A stretch of 64,000 bases of DNA from Brassica napus (taxonomy: Eukaryota > Streptophyta > Magnoliopsida > Brassicales > Brassicaceae): contig NW_026014789.1 in assembly GCF_020379485.1 (NCBI RefSeq), positions 1 through 64,000 on the forward strand, written 5' to 3'. The notes under the pieces were generated by a model. That model had not been told where the DNA came from. It did no database searches and worked only from the letters and a program-made list of their open reading frames with translations. Positions 31,322 through 42,423 of the stretch are shown here, in pieces. The position numbers were made by a program, and so were the translations under genes. Position 1 is the first letter of the stretch, and each line of letters opens with the position of its first letter.

Positions 31322-31836
31322 TATTAGATTTGGTGATTTAAGAAGTGATTAAGTCTAATCTGAGAATTAAAGAGATTGGAGATTAAGAACAAGAGAGAGA
31401 CTTAAGAGAGAGAGACTCAAAACTCCATTACTTTATTAATGAGTGAGGTTACATATTTATAAGAGAGCTACAAGGGTTTCCAAAACTCGAAATGGGCACT
31501 ATTGAAGCATGTGGAGTCAAAGGTTGCTTTAGAGATGGACGGATAAGAGGACTCGCATGCTTCCTCTCCTTACAGCCTGTCACAGCCTGGCATGCTCTTC
31601 CCTTATCCTCTCAACGTTCTGATCCTTCTCCTCTTGAGTAACTCTTCCTCGTTTACCATTTCACTTGGGCAATGCATGGTAAGTTTTGGTCGAGGCTTGG
31701 ATGGTACGGACTGTACGGCTTGTACGGCCTTGTACGGACGTCCGTACCATACTCTCTCTAAACTCCACTCTGCCTCATCTCTTCATCTCCTCAACTCCTC
31801 TTCTCTTCTCACTTATATGCTTAACTCAACTCAACA
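31322..31836 (-). repeat. 5' LTR of copia F
   Basis: 515 bp; minus strand begins TGTTGAGTTGAGTTAAG and ends ...CTAATA. A GTAC-rich block at about 31701-31750 is identical to that of the B LTR although much of the rest differs. Satellite sequence starts at 31837. Confidence 0.86.
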
Positions 31837-33222
31837 CTTCATCCTAACTCCTATGAGATTTATTCAACTTCCTAGTGATTCTCCATTACTTTATATATCA
31901 AAATCAAGCTTCTTCCATCGTGATTCATCCTGGTTTGATTAGAATGACAAAGAAGCTGTCATATTCCCAAACAGGAAAAATGGGATCACCTGATTTGAAA
32001 GTGGGATAGCTTCTTCATCCTAACTCCTATGAAATTTATTCAACTTCCTAGTGATTCTCCATTACTATATGTATCAAAATCAAGCTTCTTACATCGCGAT
32101 TCATCCTGTTTTGATTAGAATGACAAGGAAGCTGTCATATTCCCAAACAGGAAAACTGGGATCACCTGATTTGAAAGTGGGATAGCTTCTTCATCCTAAC
32201 TCCTATGAGATTTATTCAACTTCCAAATGGTTCTCCACTACTTTATGTATCCAATTCAAGCTTCTTACATCATGATTCATCCTGGTTTGATTAGAATGAC
32301 AAAGAAGCTGTCATATTCCCAAACAGGAAAATTGGGATCACCTGATTTGAAAGTGGGACAGCTTCTTCATCCTAACTCCTATGAGATTTATTCAACTTCC
32401 TAATGATTCTCCATTACTTTATGTATCAAAATTAAGCTTCTTACGTCGCGATTCATCCTGGTTTGATTAGAATGACAAGGAAGCTGTCATATTCCCAAAC
32501 AGGAAAAATGGGATCACCTGATTTGAAAGTGGGATAGCTTCTTCATCCTAACTCCTATGAAATTTATTCAACTTCCTAGTGATTCTCCATTACTATATGT
32601 ATCAAAATCAAGCTTCTTACATCGCGATTCATCCTGTTTTGATTAGAATGACAAGGAAGCTGTCATATTCCCAAACAGGAAAACTGGGATCACCTGATTT
32701 GAAAGTGGGATAGCTTCTTCATCCTAACTCCTATGAGATTTATTCAACTTCCTAGTGATTCTCCATTACTTTATATAACAAAATCAAGCTTCTTACATCG
32801 CGATTCATCCTGGTTTAATTAGAATGACAAAGAAGCTGTCATATTCCCAAACAGGAAAATTGGGATCACCTGATTTGAAAGTGAGACAGCTTCTTCATCC
32901 TAACTCCTATGAGATTTATTCAACTTCCTAATGATTCTCCATTACTTTATGTATCAAAATCAAGCTTCTTACGTCGCGATTCATCCTGGTTTGATTAGAA
33001 TGACAAGGAAGCTGTCATATTCCCAAACAGGAAAACTGGGATCACCTAATTTGAAAGTGGGATAGCTTCTTCATCCTAACTCCTATGAGATTTATTCAAC
33101 TTCCTAATGGTTCTCCACTACTTTATGTATCCAATTCAAGCTTCTTAGATCACGATTCATCCTGGTTTGATTAGAATGACAAAGAAGCTGTCATATTCCC
33201 AAACAGGAAAACTGGGATCACC
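31837..33222. repeat. 176-bp centromere-type satellite, about 7.9 units
   Basis: Units start at 31837, 32013, 32189, 32365, 32541, 32717, 32893 and 33069, an exact 176-bp period. The last unit is cut at 33222. Each contains an AAGCTT site. Unit length and sequence fit my memory of the Brassica centromeric satellite CentBr. Units fall into variant types: 2 and 5 nearly identical, 4 and 7 alike, 3 and 8 alike, 1 and 6 alike. The order b-c-d then b-a-d-c suggests an irregular higher-order pattern. The array is bounded on the left by the F LTR and on the right by the gypsy I LTR, both of which inserted into it. Confidence 0.92.
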
Positions 33223-33931
33223 TGTGGTGCAGCCTGGGTATGGCTTAAACTCTGGATCACTTGAAGGTGGATGGATAGAGGGTGTTCTAAGAGGCTACTA
33301 GCTCTCCTTTGAACTATGAACGTTTCCCTGAGCCTGTGGGTTGGCGCCAAGGATGGTTTGCTACTCAAAGACACAAGATCACCTTGTATTGTCTAAGATG
33401 GGATTCACAGGAATTCCTTCCTTTAAGTGAGATCAATGTTCTAGAGCTGAACAGAGAAAGCTAGAGACAAGACAACAAAGTTGACTGAATAATTCTTAGA
33501 TTGAAAGTTGAGAAAACAAAGCTGCGTCCCCCATGTTCTTAAAGGTAAAATCGAAAACCCTAATAATAAACCAAGGTGGTTTAATTCTAATTCTAATCCT
33601 AATTGTCTTTGGTTTAAATTAAATGAAAGCCCAATAACCGAAGCCCTTACAAAGTAATTAAATTAAACCAACAAGCTGGTTTATCTTGATCTCCTTGCCT
33701 TGAACCAAGGCCCACGGTTTTGGCTAACTCCTGGAGCCTCTCCTCTTGTGCTCTCAGTCTTGATCTAGTAACTGGTCCACTCCACACACTGGATGGCTCA
33801 CATGGTATCTCACTCTGGTTCCGGTTCTCTTCAGTATCCTCAGCTTCACACCTCTCTTCTACGGCAGTCTCATCACTTGGCTCGTCCTCATCAGTCTCGC
33901 TCAGCTCCTCTTCTATGTCTCTGGTCATGGC
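33223..33931 (-). repeat. 3' LTR of CRM-like gypsy I, downstream part
   Basis: On the minus strand this runs from the H insertion (target duplication atggc, 33927-33931) to ...GCTGCACCACA at 33223, a canonical CA end abutting the satellite. It starts with polyprotein tail sequence and continues as AT-rich LTR sequence. The upstream end of the LTR is at about 38114 on the far side of H. The satellite flank tcacc would be one target duplication; the other side is not in the window. Confidence 0.75.
33647..33931 (-). pseudogene. Gypsy I polyprotein C-terminal tail, LTR-encoded
   Basis: The minus strand encodes MTRDIEEELSETDEDEPSD, a very acidic stretch, then SGPVTRSRLRAQEERLQEL and a short tail to the stop at 33647. 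It corresponds to the GPITRAM tail of element E and would follow [13 protein letters not shown]... encoded at 38115-38200, once H is ignored. The apparent start at 33985 lies in the H LTR and is not real. It shows that in I, too, the polyprotein extends into the 3' LTR. The gene is separated from its body by insertion H. Confidence 0.82.
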
Positions 33932-34951
33932 TATGAGATTTGAGAGCTCTGGCTGTGTATGTGTATGAGAAGCCATTAGAGGCAAAGAATAATGTCTTGA
34001 ACTAGTTGAATAAGAGGTCTGATGAAACTAGTATGAACTTGAATCAGAAACAAAGAGACTTAGAGAGATTAAGAGATTAGAGACTAAGAAAGGGGTAGAT
34101 TAAGGGAATCTGATCAAGAACACACTTTTATATTTATGAAGGAGATGGGGAAACCCCCATACTCTCTTAAGAGAGTTACAAACGCCCATGAGGGTCTTTA
34201 TATAGGTTTTACACTCTTGCAAACTCATAAACCTATATCTAATGGATAGAAATAACTTAAGAGGAATGGATGGTGAGGATGAGTTGGTCTTGTTGTAATC
34301 TGAGTGATGTGTGCTGATTGGATAAGCTAAGCTGGCTCACTTTAATTCAAACCAAGGCAAGCTGGCTCCTTGCTTGTGATTGGCTCTCCTTAGGCTCCTA
34401 CTAATCTTCCCATGCATCTGTCCAGGTTCATGGTCGTGGCTCCCTTCTCTTTACAGCAAGAGACAGCCTGTCCAAGACCAGAACTAGCCAATCACACACA
34501 AGGAAGCTCCCATTGGTTGTTTGCCTCCACAAAGCATCTTCTTGATTCCCTTTGACTAGATTCAAACCTTGGTGCCTTATCCATATACTATGCACACTCT
34601 TCACATCCTGAATAGTGACCCAAATAGTGAATAGTCAACCTGAATAGTGACTAGTGATTCACTATTCACTTTTACACAAACTTGCCCAAACTTCTCCAAT
34701 CTTACTGTGGTAACTTTCCAAAGTTACTGTGGTAACTTTGGAGTTACTGTCTGACCCAAATCTTCTCCAAATGGTGTCTAAGTCCCTCCTGGACTTAACC
34801 CTATCTTTGCACACTCATCAGACCACTTCTGAAGCCTTAAGACTCTCCCAAAGCCTTAACATACAATCTCTGAAGATCTTGCCATGTCTTTGCACAAGCA
34901 CCAACTCAACTCATCACTTTTGCTTCTCCACTTCTTCTCTTCAAGTTAACA
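33932..34951 (-). repeat. 3' LTR of H
   Basis: 1020 bp; minus strand begins TGTTAACTTGAAG and ends CTCATA. Near its U3 end it contains a perfect palindromic word pair CCAAAGTTAC/GTAACTTTGG (34718-34741) and a GAATAGTGA repeat cluster with a hairpin (34611-34666). Confidence 0.94.
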
Positions 34952-34961
34952 CTCCCCCTCA
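34952..34961 (-). other. Polypurine tract of H
   Basis: The minus strand reads TGAGGGGGAG next to the 3' LTR. Confidence 0.78.
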
Positions 34962-35022
34962 AGCTTGACTCTAGCTGATCCTAAGTCAAGCTTGGAACCT
35001 TGAAGAACTTCCTCATTAAAAA

Positions 35023-35063
35023 CCTCACCAAGGAAAACCCTTTGGGACAAAACCTTGATGAGG
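35023..35063 (-). other. Conserved hairpin in non-autonomous H
   Basis: Minus strand stem CCTCATCAAGG/CCTTGGTGAGG (one G-U) around TCCCAAAGGG, with the flanking T-runs and TTTTTAATGAGG. Confidence 0.7.
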
Positions 35064-37068
35064 GAAAAAGAGTAAAGTCTCCAAGGCTTAGGGATTGGCC
35101 AGTGAGTCTTTGTGCCTTACCAACAATGTAAGGGACACAAAGACTCTGGATCATGGCCTCTACAATCATCCCACGCCTTGTACTCTCCTTACTGCCTAAT
35201 CTTGGTCTCTCCCCCTTTCACCTAACCTCTTGTTAGGTTGAAGTGCTCGGACACACCAGATCAGCCTCTTCTTGGAGATACAACTTCTCTTACTGAGTCT
35301 TGGCTGCTTCTTCTTCTTATAGAGTCGCCACCTTGTTGCTTGAGCTACATGAGGATGCTTCAGACACTCTCCAATCACCTCAACACTTGAAGCCGCCTTG
35401 GACATTGCTTCTTCATCCTTCATCATACTTCTCAACAGGTTGCTTCCTCTTCTAGAATAACCACCAAGCTCTCTTGGATCATGTAAGCTTCAACACTCCC
35501 CCTCAAGCTTGAGACTCTCACAGGAACAAGCTTGAATGGATTGCTTCATGATCCTCACACACACACCATTGCCGCTCCTCTTCTGATCTTGCCATCTTCA
35601 TGGAATGCTTGTGGAAGCTTCAGCTATCTCTCCAATCACTTCACACTAGAAGCCGCCTTGATAGAGTTGCCTTCATCTTCTCACAGCCAAGAGTACTCTG
35701 TCTTAGTTTGAGTACTCTCTTGAATAGACTCGCCACAGCCTAAGCCCGGATGGCTCCTTCTTCAGATGCTTGCAATGGACTTCTTGGATCGCTTGGAAGC
35801 TCACTAAACTCCCCTCCTCAAGCTTGGATTGAGTATAGGTCCAAGCTTGCAAGTGAGCTTCAGTGACACTTCACACCAGTGGCGCATCACCACTTCTCTC
35901 TCAACTCTCCATTGCTCCACACAATGGGCAAAGTCTTCCTCTTTCAACTCGGATGGATGGTGAACCAAGAACACCTCTTGTGAACCTGAAACATCACTCA
36001 AACTCCAGCAAAGATAAGACACAAGTGCATTGGGTCAACCCTTGATGCATCATCAAGTTTGAACACCAATGTCTTTAAGCAATGCAACAGATTAAACTAG
36101 ACATTTTCAAGTTCTAATCTTTGCAAGCAAACTCTCTAAGCACTAGCATGATCCTAACAGATTCAATACAAGCTACTTAGGCAATTTTTAAAGCTTCTTT
36201 ACTCAGCATTTAGACATGAATCTAATGCTTCAATGTAAGACAGCCATTTGACAGTATGCACTAACCTTAATCAGTTTTAATTCATGAATGCAACAATACA
36301 ATCCATCACACATTCATTTATAACTTAGGCTAAGCATTACTATCATCACTTATCATCAGACAATGCATTACTTTCAATCTGTTTTCAGTTCATGAGCTTC
36401 AAACAATATCATTTCACATTTAGCAAACTCATTACTTAACAGGAGCAAGCATTTTACTCTTTAAACACTAAACAAGCCTTTAAAGCATCCTGGGACAGAT
36501 TCAACTAATTATATTTAGCAATCACACATTATCCTCAGGTTTTTCAATCAATACACATCACAATAACCAGGCACAGTCACAACACAAGCTCATTATCAAG
36601 AAGGTTTTAAAGAATCGCTTACACAAGGAACCAGGTTGGTTCCTTAAGCCTCCAAAGGCAATCTGGCCATGATATGGTTGGATTCAAGAGTCTGGATCGT
36701 CACCCACCTCCTTCTCCTTCAGTCCATGGCCTCCTTCTTGTTTCTCACACCCAAAGACCCCTCCTTGCTCCATACTATCAAGCCAGCTTCTCTTCACTTC
36801 ATCTTTCTTGTAGCAGGATGTAACAAGCTCTTGGACAAGGAGTTTTGGCTTGAGGTTCATGACGCCTCTCCATCCTCCTTTGCTTCCAATGAGACTCTCT
36901 CCATCAGGTACAGACAGCAACGGCTTGAGGGACAGGATAACACTCCATGGCTTCAAGTCTCTTCTTCTTCAAGAGCTGAACTCGGATGGATATGACTTCA
37001 AGGGTTTGGTTTGAGCTGAGATGAGAGCTGTGGATTTGCGGAAGCTCAGCTCAGGTTCTGATGAACCT
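35064..37068 (-). other. Interior of H, no enzyme genes
   Basis: About 2 kb of low-complexity interior. It contains a second TGAGGGGGAG tract (minus strand, near 35500), a tract near 35970-36040 conserved in D and J, and a minus-strand open frame of 90 codons (36956-36684) shortly after the primer site, with weak similarity to a 60-codon frame at the same place in D (25755-25573). I do not call these genes. Confidence 0.7.
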
Positions 37069-37081
37069 GGCTCTGATACCA
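37069..37081 (-). other. Primer-binding site of H
   Basis: The minus strand reads TGGTATCAGAGCC at the LTR edge. Confidence 0.88.
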
Positions 37082-38102
37082 TATGAGATTTGAGAGCTCT
37101 GGCTGTGTATGTGTATGAGAAGCCATTAGAGGCAAAGAATAATGTCTTGAACTAGTTGAATAAGAGGTCTGATGAAACTAGTATGAACTTGAATCAGAAA
37201 CAAAGAGACTTAGAGAGATTAAGAGATTAGAGACTAAGAAAGGGGTAGATTAAGGGAATCTGATCAAGAACACACTTTTATATTTATGAAGGAGATGGGG
37301 AAAACCCCCATACTCTCTTAAGAGAGTTACAAACGCCCATGAGGGTCTTTATATAGGTTTTACACTCTTGCAAACTCATAAACCTATATCTAATGGATAG
37401 AAATAACTTAAGAGGAATGGATGGTGAGGATGAGTTGGTCTTGTTGTAATCTGAGTGATGTGTGCTGATTGGATAAGCTAAGCTGGCTCACTTTAATTCA
37501 AACCAAGGCAAGCTGGCTCCTTGCTTGTGATTGGCTCTCCTTAGGCTCCTACTAATCTTCCCATGCATCTGTCCAGGTTCATGGTCGTGGCTCCCTTCTC
37601 TTTACAGCAAGAGACAGCCTGTCCAAGACCAGAACTAGCCAATCACACACAAGGAAGCTCCCATTGGTTGTTTGCCTCCACAAAGCATCTTCTTGATTCC
37701 CTTTGACTAGATTCAAACCTTGGTGCCTTATCCATATACTATGCACACTCTTCACATCCTGAATAGTGACCCAAATAGTGAATAGTCAACCTGAATAGTG
37801 ACTAGTGATTCACTATTCACTTTTACACAAACTTGCCCAAACTTCTCCAATCTTACTGTGGTAACTTTCCAAAGTTACTGTGGTAACTTTGGAGTTACTG
37901 TCTGACCCAAATCTTCTCCAAATGGTGTCTAAGTCCCTCCTGGACTTAACCCTATCTTTGCACACTCATCAGACCACTTCTGAAGCCTTAAGACTCTCCC
38001 AAAGCCTTAACATACAATCTCTGAAGATCTTGCCATGTCTTTGCACAAGCACCAACTCAACTCATCACTTTTGCTTCTCCACTTCTTCTCTTCAAGTTAA
38101 CA
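37082..38102 (-). repeat. 5' LTR of H
   Basis: 1021 bp copy of 33932-34951, one extra A near 37304. Followed by target duplication atggc. Confidence 0.94.
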
Positions 38103-38107
38103 ATGGC

Positions 38108-39309
38108 TACACCATCCCCTCCTCCTTTAAAAGGATTTGACCTCAAATCCAAATCATCTGCAATAAAAGGATCCAAGTCAGAAACATTGAAAGTAGAACT
38201 GATTGTGTATTTCCCTTCAAGGTCAATCTGGTAGGCATTGTTGTTGATTCTTTTCAGCACTTTGAAAGGTCCATCTTTCCTTGGTAGCAACTTTGATTTC
38301 CTCTCAACAGGAAACCTCTCTTTTCTCATGTGAATCCACACAAGATCACCCGGTTCAAGCACTAGCTTCTTGCGCCCCTTGTTCTTCTGCCTCTCATACA
38401 TCTTGGTCCTCTCCTCAATGTTCTTCCTGACCTGTTCATGCAAAGACAAAACGAACTCGGCCTTTTGCTTGCCATCAAGGTTAGTTTGTTCTTTTAAAGG
38501 TAAAGCAAATAAATCAAGAGGAGACAATGGATTAAAACCATAAACAACTTGAAAAGGAGAAAGTTTAGTAGCTGAATGCACTGCTCTGTTATATGCAAAC
38601 TCTACATGTGGTAAACAGTCCTCCCATGTCCTAATGTTACTCTTAATGATGGCACGCAAAGAGTAGACAATGTCCTATTGACTGATTCAGTTTGACCATC
38701 AGTTTGGGGATGACAAGTAGTTGAAAACAATAGCTTAGTTCCCAACTTTCCCCACAGAGTTTTCCAGAAGTAGCTAAGGAACTTAGTATCTCTATCAGAA
38801 ACTATAGTCCTAGGCATACCATGCAATCTAACAACTTCTCTAAAGAATAGATCAGCTACCAAAGATGCATCATCAGTTTTATGACAAGGTATGAAGTGAG
38901 CCATCTTAGAAAATCTGTCAACAACCACAAAGATACTATCTCTTCCCTTCCTAGTTCTAGGCAATCCCAAGACAAAGTCCATAGAGATATCAACCCATGG
39001 TGCAGTAGGAATAGGGAGGGGTGTATACAAACCTGTTGGTTGGACCTTAGACTTGGCTTGCTTGCACACGACACACCTTGAGCACACACGCTCCACTTCT
39101 TTCTTCATACTCGGCCAGTAGAAGTGTTCCTGCAAGGTGGAGAGTGTTTTGGCGACTCCAAAGTGTCCCATCAGCCCTCCTGCGTGAGCTTCCCTAACAT
39201 ACAATTCTCTCAAAGAACCACTAGGAACACACAGGCGGTTATCATAGAAAAGAAATCCTTTTACTTGATAGAATTTTCCACTTGCATGCTTCTCAGATTC
39301 TCTAAACAC
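38108..39309 (-). pseudogene. Gypsy I integrase and start of 3' LTR, 5' part lost
   Basis: Minus strand, from the J junction: [24 protein letters not shown], zinc-binding H/H and [42 protein letters not shown] (catalytic D, D, E), then the C-terminal domain to [22 protein letters not shown]. The purine-rich GGAGGAGGGGA at about 38115-38125 precedes the LTR start (about 38114). One T is missing from a T run near 38650, shifting the frame between the two integrase halves. Reverse transcriptase and upstream parts are absent because J interrupts at 39309. CRM-like, clearly related to E but a different family. Confidence 0.87.
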
Positions 39310-40255
39310 TGTTGAACTGAAGAGAAGATGGAGCTTGTACAATGATAGGGCAAGCTCTAGAAGATGTCTAGAAGAGTTCAATCAAGCTTCAGAAGTATTC
39401 TGAAGAAGTTATCTTGTGAAGATAAGTCTAGGAAAGACTTAGACTGATCATGTGAAGGCTTTGGAGGAGTTAGAGAGAAGATGGAAGTATGGTGCAAAGA
39501 TAGGGCCAATTCCAGGAGGGACTTAGAAGAGTATTTGGGCGAGTGTGCAAACTTAGGGACTGGCTGTACGGACCGTACGGATCCGTACGGACCGTACGGA
39601 TCCGTACGGACCGAGACATCCCGAAAGTTCACCAGTCAACCATTTGAGCACATTTGAAGTTGGTGCAAAAATAGGGCACTGGTGAAACTCTTAAGAGAAG
39701 AAGACAAAGGAGAGGCTGGCGAGTGACAGGCTGGAAAGGAGAGTCTCTTGCTGTAAAGTAAAAGCAAAAGGAGACCATGTATCTAGCAAAAGAAGTGGGC
39801 AGATTCATGGGAGCCTTTAGCTAGCCAATAAGGAGCCAGCCTTCCCTTGACCAGATTCAAATGGACCAATTATCCATCAGGAACAGCACAGCCACGACCA
39901 AGACCATCTGTCCATCTCATCCATTCATTTAATTCAAGTTATAACAGCCCTTAGATTTAGGTTTATGATTGCAAGTTGTAAAGAGCATATATAAGCTCAT
40001 AAGTGATGTTTTGTAACTCTTAAGTGAGTAAGGGGGTTTCCCTTCTCCTTCTCTAATCTGAAACACTTTCTTAGTCTCTCTAGTCTCTCATCCTGAATCT
40101 CTATACACGTTCTCAGTCTTGTTACTAATCTCTTAAACACTTAGACACACAAACACTCATCAAACTTCCTTTCTCTCAAATCGCTTCCAAGCTCTCTCTC
40201 TTTACCCATTTGGGTTTCATACACACATACAACCTGAGTACTCTTAAATCTCATA
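39310..40255 (+). repeat. 5' LTR of J
   Basis: 946 bp, begins TGTTGAACTGAAG like D and ends CTCATA. It carries five GTAC cores spaced 9-10 bp at about 39565-39612. Confidence 0.85.
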
Positions 40256-40268
40256 TGGTATCAGAGCC
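40256..40268 (+). other. Primer-binding site of J
   Basis: TGGTATCAGAGCC follows the LTR without spacer. Confidence 0.86.
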
Positions 40269-41751
40269 AGGTTCATTAGAACTTGGTTCCAGCTTCCGCT
40301 AAGCTCAAAGCTCACTCCCATGCCATTTCCAAACCAAGAAGAAGCTTCATGGTCATTTGGCTGATCAACCTCTTCAAGAAGAAGGTGTGCTCATCAATGG
40401 CGTCCAGAAGCTGTTCTTGGTCGTTCTCCACTCTCTCATGGTCGTCCTGAAGAAAGAAGGCCATTGGAAGCATGTCCAAGCCATTCCCATTCACTGTCCA
40501 AGAAGAAAGGTGAAAGCTTTCAACTTGTACCTGGTATGGCGACTCAAAAATGAAGAGAGGAGGTGTCTTAGGCATGGTGGGTTCAAGAGAAAGGTCCATG
40601 AAAGAAGGAGATGTAGGAGTTGACACCAACAGCTCGGATCTTCCCATGTACTAAGGAGTTTCAAGGAACTAACACTAGTTCCTTGGCTGTAAGGAAATCT
40701 CTTTCTCTTGTATAAAGCTTGAGTGTATGAACAGGTTGTGATGTTGTGATGTGATTGGAAACCTGAGGATTGTTTAAAAGATTGCTAAAATGAAGTTGCT
40801 TTAGAATCTGTCCCAGGATACTTTAAGAGTCTTGTTTGGGTATTGAAATTGTTTAGTATGCTTAGCTCCGGTTCATAGTGATGCTTGTTGTGATTAATCA
40901 AATCTGCTTGCATACATGGAGTGAAACCGAATTTAAAGCTGTTGCATATAGTCTTGTGGCTGTCTTACGTTGAAGTATTAGATTCATGTCTAAGTACTGA
41001 GTAAAGAAGCTCTTAAGAGTGCCTAAGTAACTTGTCTTGAATCTGTTAGGATCTTACTTGTACTTAGAGATTTAGCTTGCAAAGAATAGAACTTGATAAT
41101 GCCTTGTGTCTATCTGTTGCATTGCTTGTGATATTGGGAATCAAACTTGATAATTTATTAATCAAGATTTGACATCAATACTATTGAAAATGGTTAAATG
41201 CTTAATGTCAGTTCTAAATTAACTTGTCTTGTTAAGATAATAGATTATATTATCTAATCATGCTTGCTTTCATGAGTTAGAAACTGATTAAGATTAATGC
41301 ATACTGCCTTGTATTTTTGCATTTAGATTAAAATCTAAGTTGCATAAAATTGCCTAAATACTTTGACTTGAATCTGATAAGGTCTTGCTTAGTATTTAGA
41401 GAATGGTTGCTTGCATAGATAAGAACTTGACATTGTCTTGATTCTATCTAATGTTATAAAGCTTGAGACATTGGTGATCAAACTTGATGAAGTCAAGGAT
41501 TGATCCCAATGCAATTGTGACTTATCTTTGCTAGAGTTTGAGTGATGTTTCAGGTTCACAAAAGGTGTTCCTAGTTCATCATCAAATCCGAGTTGAAAGA
41601 GAAAGAATGATGCCCATTGTGTGTACAATGGAGAAGTGTTACAAAAAGGGAGAAGCACAGATGGTTGTAAAACTCACTGGTGTTCTTCTCCTTAACATTG
41701 CAAGTACCTGAAGAAGAAGCTAACCGGGTCTAGGCAGTGGCGTGCCTATTC
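40269..41751 (+). other. Interior of J, no gene recognised
   Basis: AT-rich tract with diverged internal repeats (TCTAAGTACTGAGTAAAGAAG-like and CTTGAATCTGTTAGGATCTT-like words recur near 40990-41060 and 41360-41390). Open frames are short and irregular. Confidence 0.65.
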
Positions 41752-42272
41752 TGTTAAGATGAGGAGATGAAGAGTTGATACATGGATAGAGGAAGGGATT
41801 TGGAGCAGGCAGTAACTTTGGAGATTTACCACAGTAACTTTATTGTTACTGTGGTAACTGAGGTAAAAGACTTGGGAAGTTACCTTGCATCCATTTGGAG
41901 AGTGAAACACGCCAGGAGGAGTCTGGATAAGCAAGGAGGAGTTTGGATAAGGTCTGGTCAAGGCTAGAGAGCTTTAGACAGGCTGGCACCAGCTTGAAAG
42001 CTAAAGCAAGATTCCCAAGCATGTGAGGAACCTTATTGGCTAGTTTGAATCAAGCATCTTTGACTACACATGCCTCTTATCCTAGCTAGACTGAACCTGG
42101 ACGAAATTATGTATCCCTAATCTATATGTGTTGTAAACTCTCTCATTAATCAATCTAATGGAGTTTTGAGCCTCTCTCTCTATTCTCTCACTAAAATCTC
42201 TTAATCTCTTTAATCTTCTCATCTGATTATCCCTGATTAGTTGAATCATGCTCTAATACACAAAAGTGTATA
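41752..42272 (+). repeat. 5' LTR of copia K
   Basis: 521 bp, begins TGTTAAGATGAGG and ends AAAAGTGTATA like A. Repeated GTTACTGTGGTAAC-type palindromes at 41811-41870. Confidence 0.83.
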
Positions 42273-42285
42273 TGGTATCAGAGCC
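42273..42285 (+). other. Primer-binding site of copia K
   Basis: TGGTATCAGAGCC directly after the LTR. Confidence 0.86.
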
Positions 42286-42423
42286 AGGTTGCGCAAAGTG
42301 GGAGAGTGTGATTCCTTTTTCTTAAAAATCTTGAGTGTTCTTGAGTGGTTCTTGGTGTTCTTAACTTCTGGGTTTCATTATCTTGGTGGCGTGAGAGTTC
42401 TGGTGAATCCAAATCATCTCAAC

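Larger units (their letters stand above)
28472..31836 (-). mobile_element. Copia element F, 5' half only
   Basis: Minus-strand copia remnant: 5' LTR 31322-31836, primer site, leader, gag to linker. It is joined on the right directly to the satellite array and on the left to an inverted copy of its own linker. Because the LTR edge is exact, F inserted into satellite DNA. Its lost half was removed at or before formation of the inverted repeat. Confidence 0.88.
16242..35469. repeat. Copy 1 of long direct duplication
   Basis: 16242-35469 reappears at 44790-64000 in the same order and orientation. The duplicated unit would be 16242-44789 (28,548 bp) if copy 2 continues past the window end. All internal boundaries (LTRs, satellite, inverted repeat) correspond one to one. 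Confidence 0.95.
33932..38102 (-). mobile_element. Non-autonomous LTR element H, complete
   Basis: Minus-strand element of about 4.2 kb: 3' LTR 33932-34951, interior 34952-37081, 5' LTR 37082-38102. Perfect target duplication atggc (33927-33931 and 38103-38107) in the 3' LTR of gypsy I. The LTRs differ in length by one base (an A run near 34154/37304). The interior has a primer site, a purine tract and the conserved hairpin, but no protease, integrase or reverse transcriptase. It shares interior tracts with D and J, so it belongs to the same group of dependent elements. Confidence 0.95.
39310..41751 (+). mobile_element. Non-autonomous LTR element J, 5' part
   Basis: Plus-strand element related to D: 5' LTR 39310-40255, primer site 40256-40268 and about 1.5 kb of interior. 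It inserted into gypsy I at 39309 (expected duplication aacac) and is itself interrupted at 41751 by copia K. No enzyme genes are seen. The interior shares tracts with D and H, including the one at about 41510-41600. The 3' half is not in the window. Confidence 0.85.

Noticed and set aside
31837..33222. Regular repeats as a possible CRISPR array
   Set aside because: Full 176-bp head-to-tail units without spacers; a plant satellite.
33171..33374. Minus-strand frame across the satellite and gypsy I LTR
   Set aside because: Crosses an insertion boundary; chance frame.
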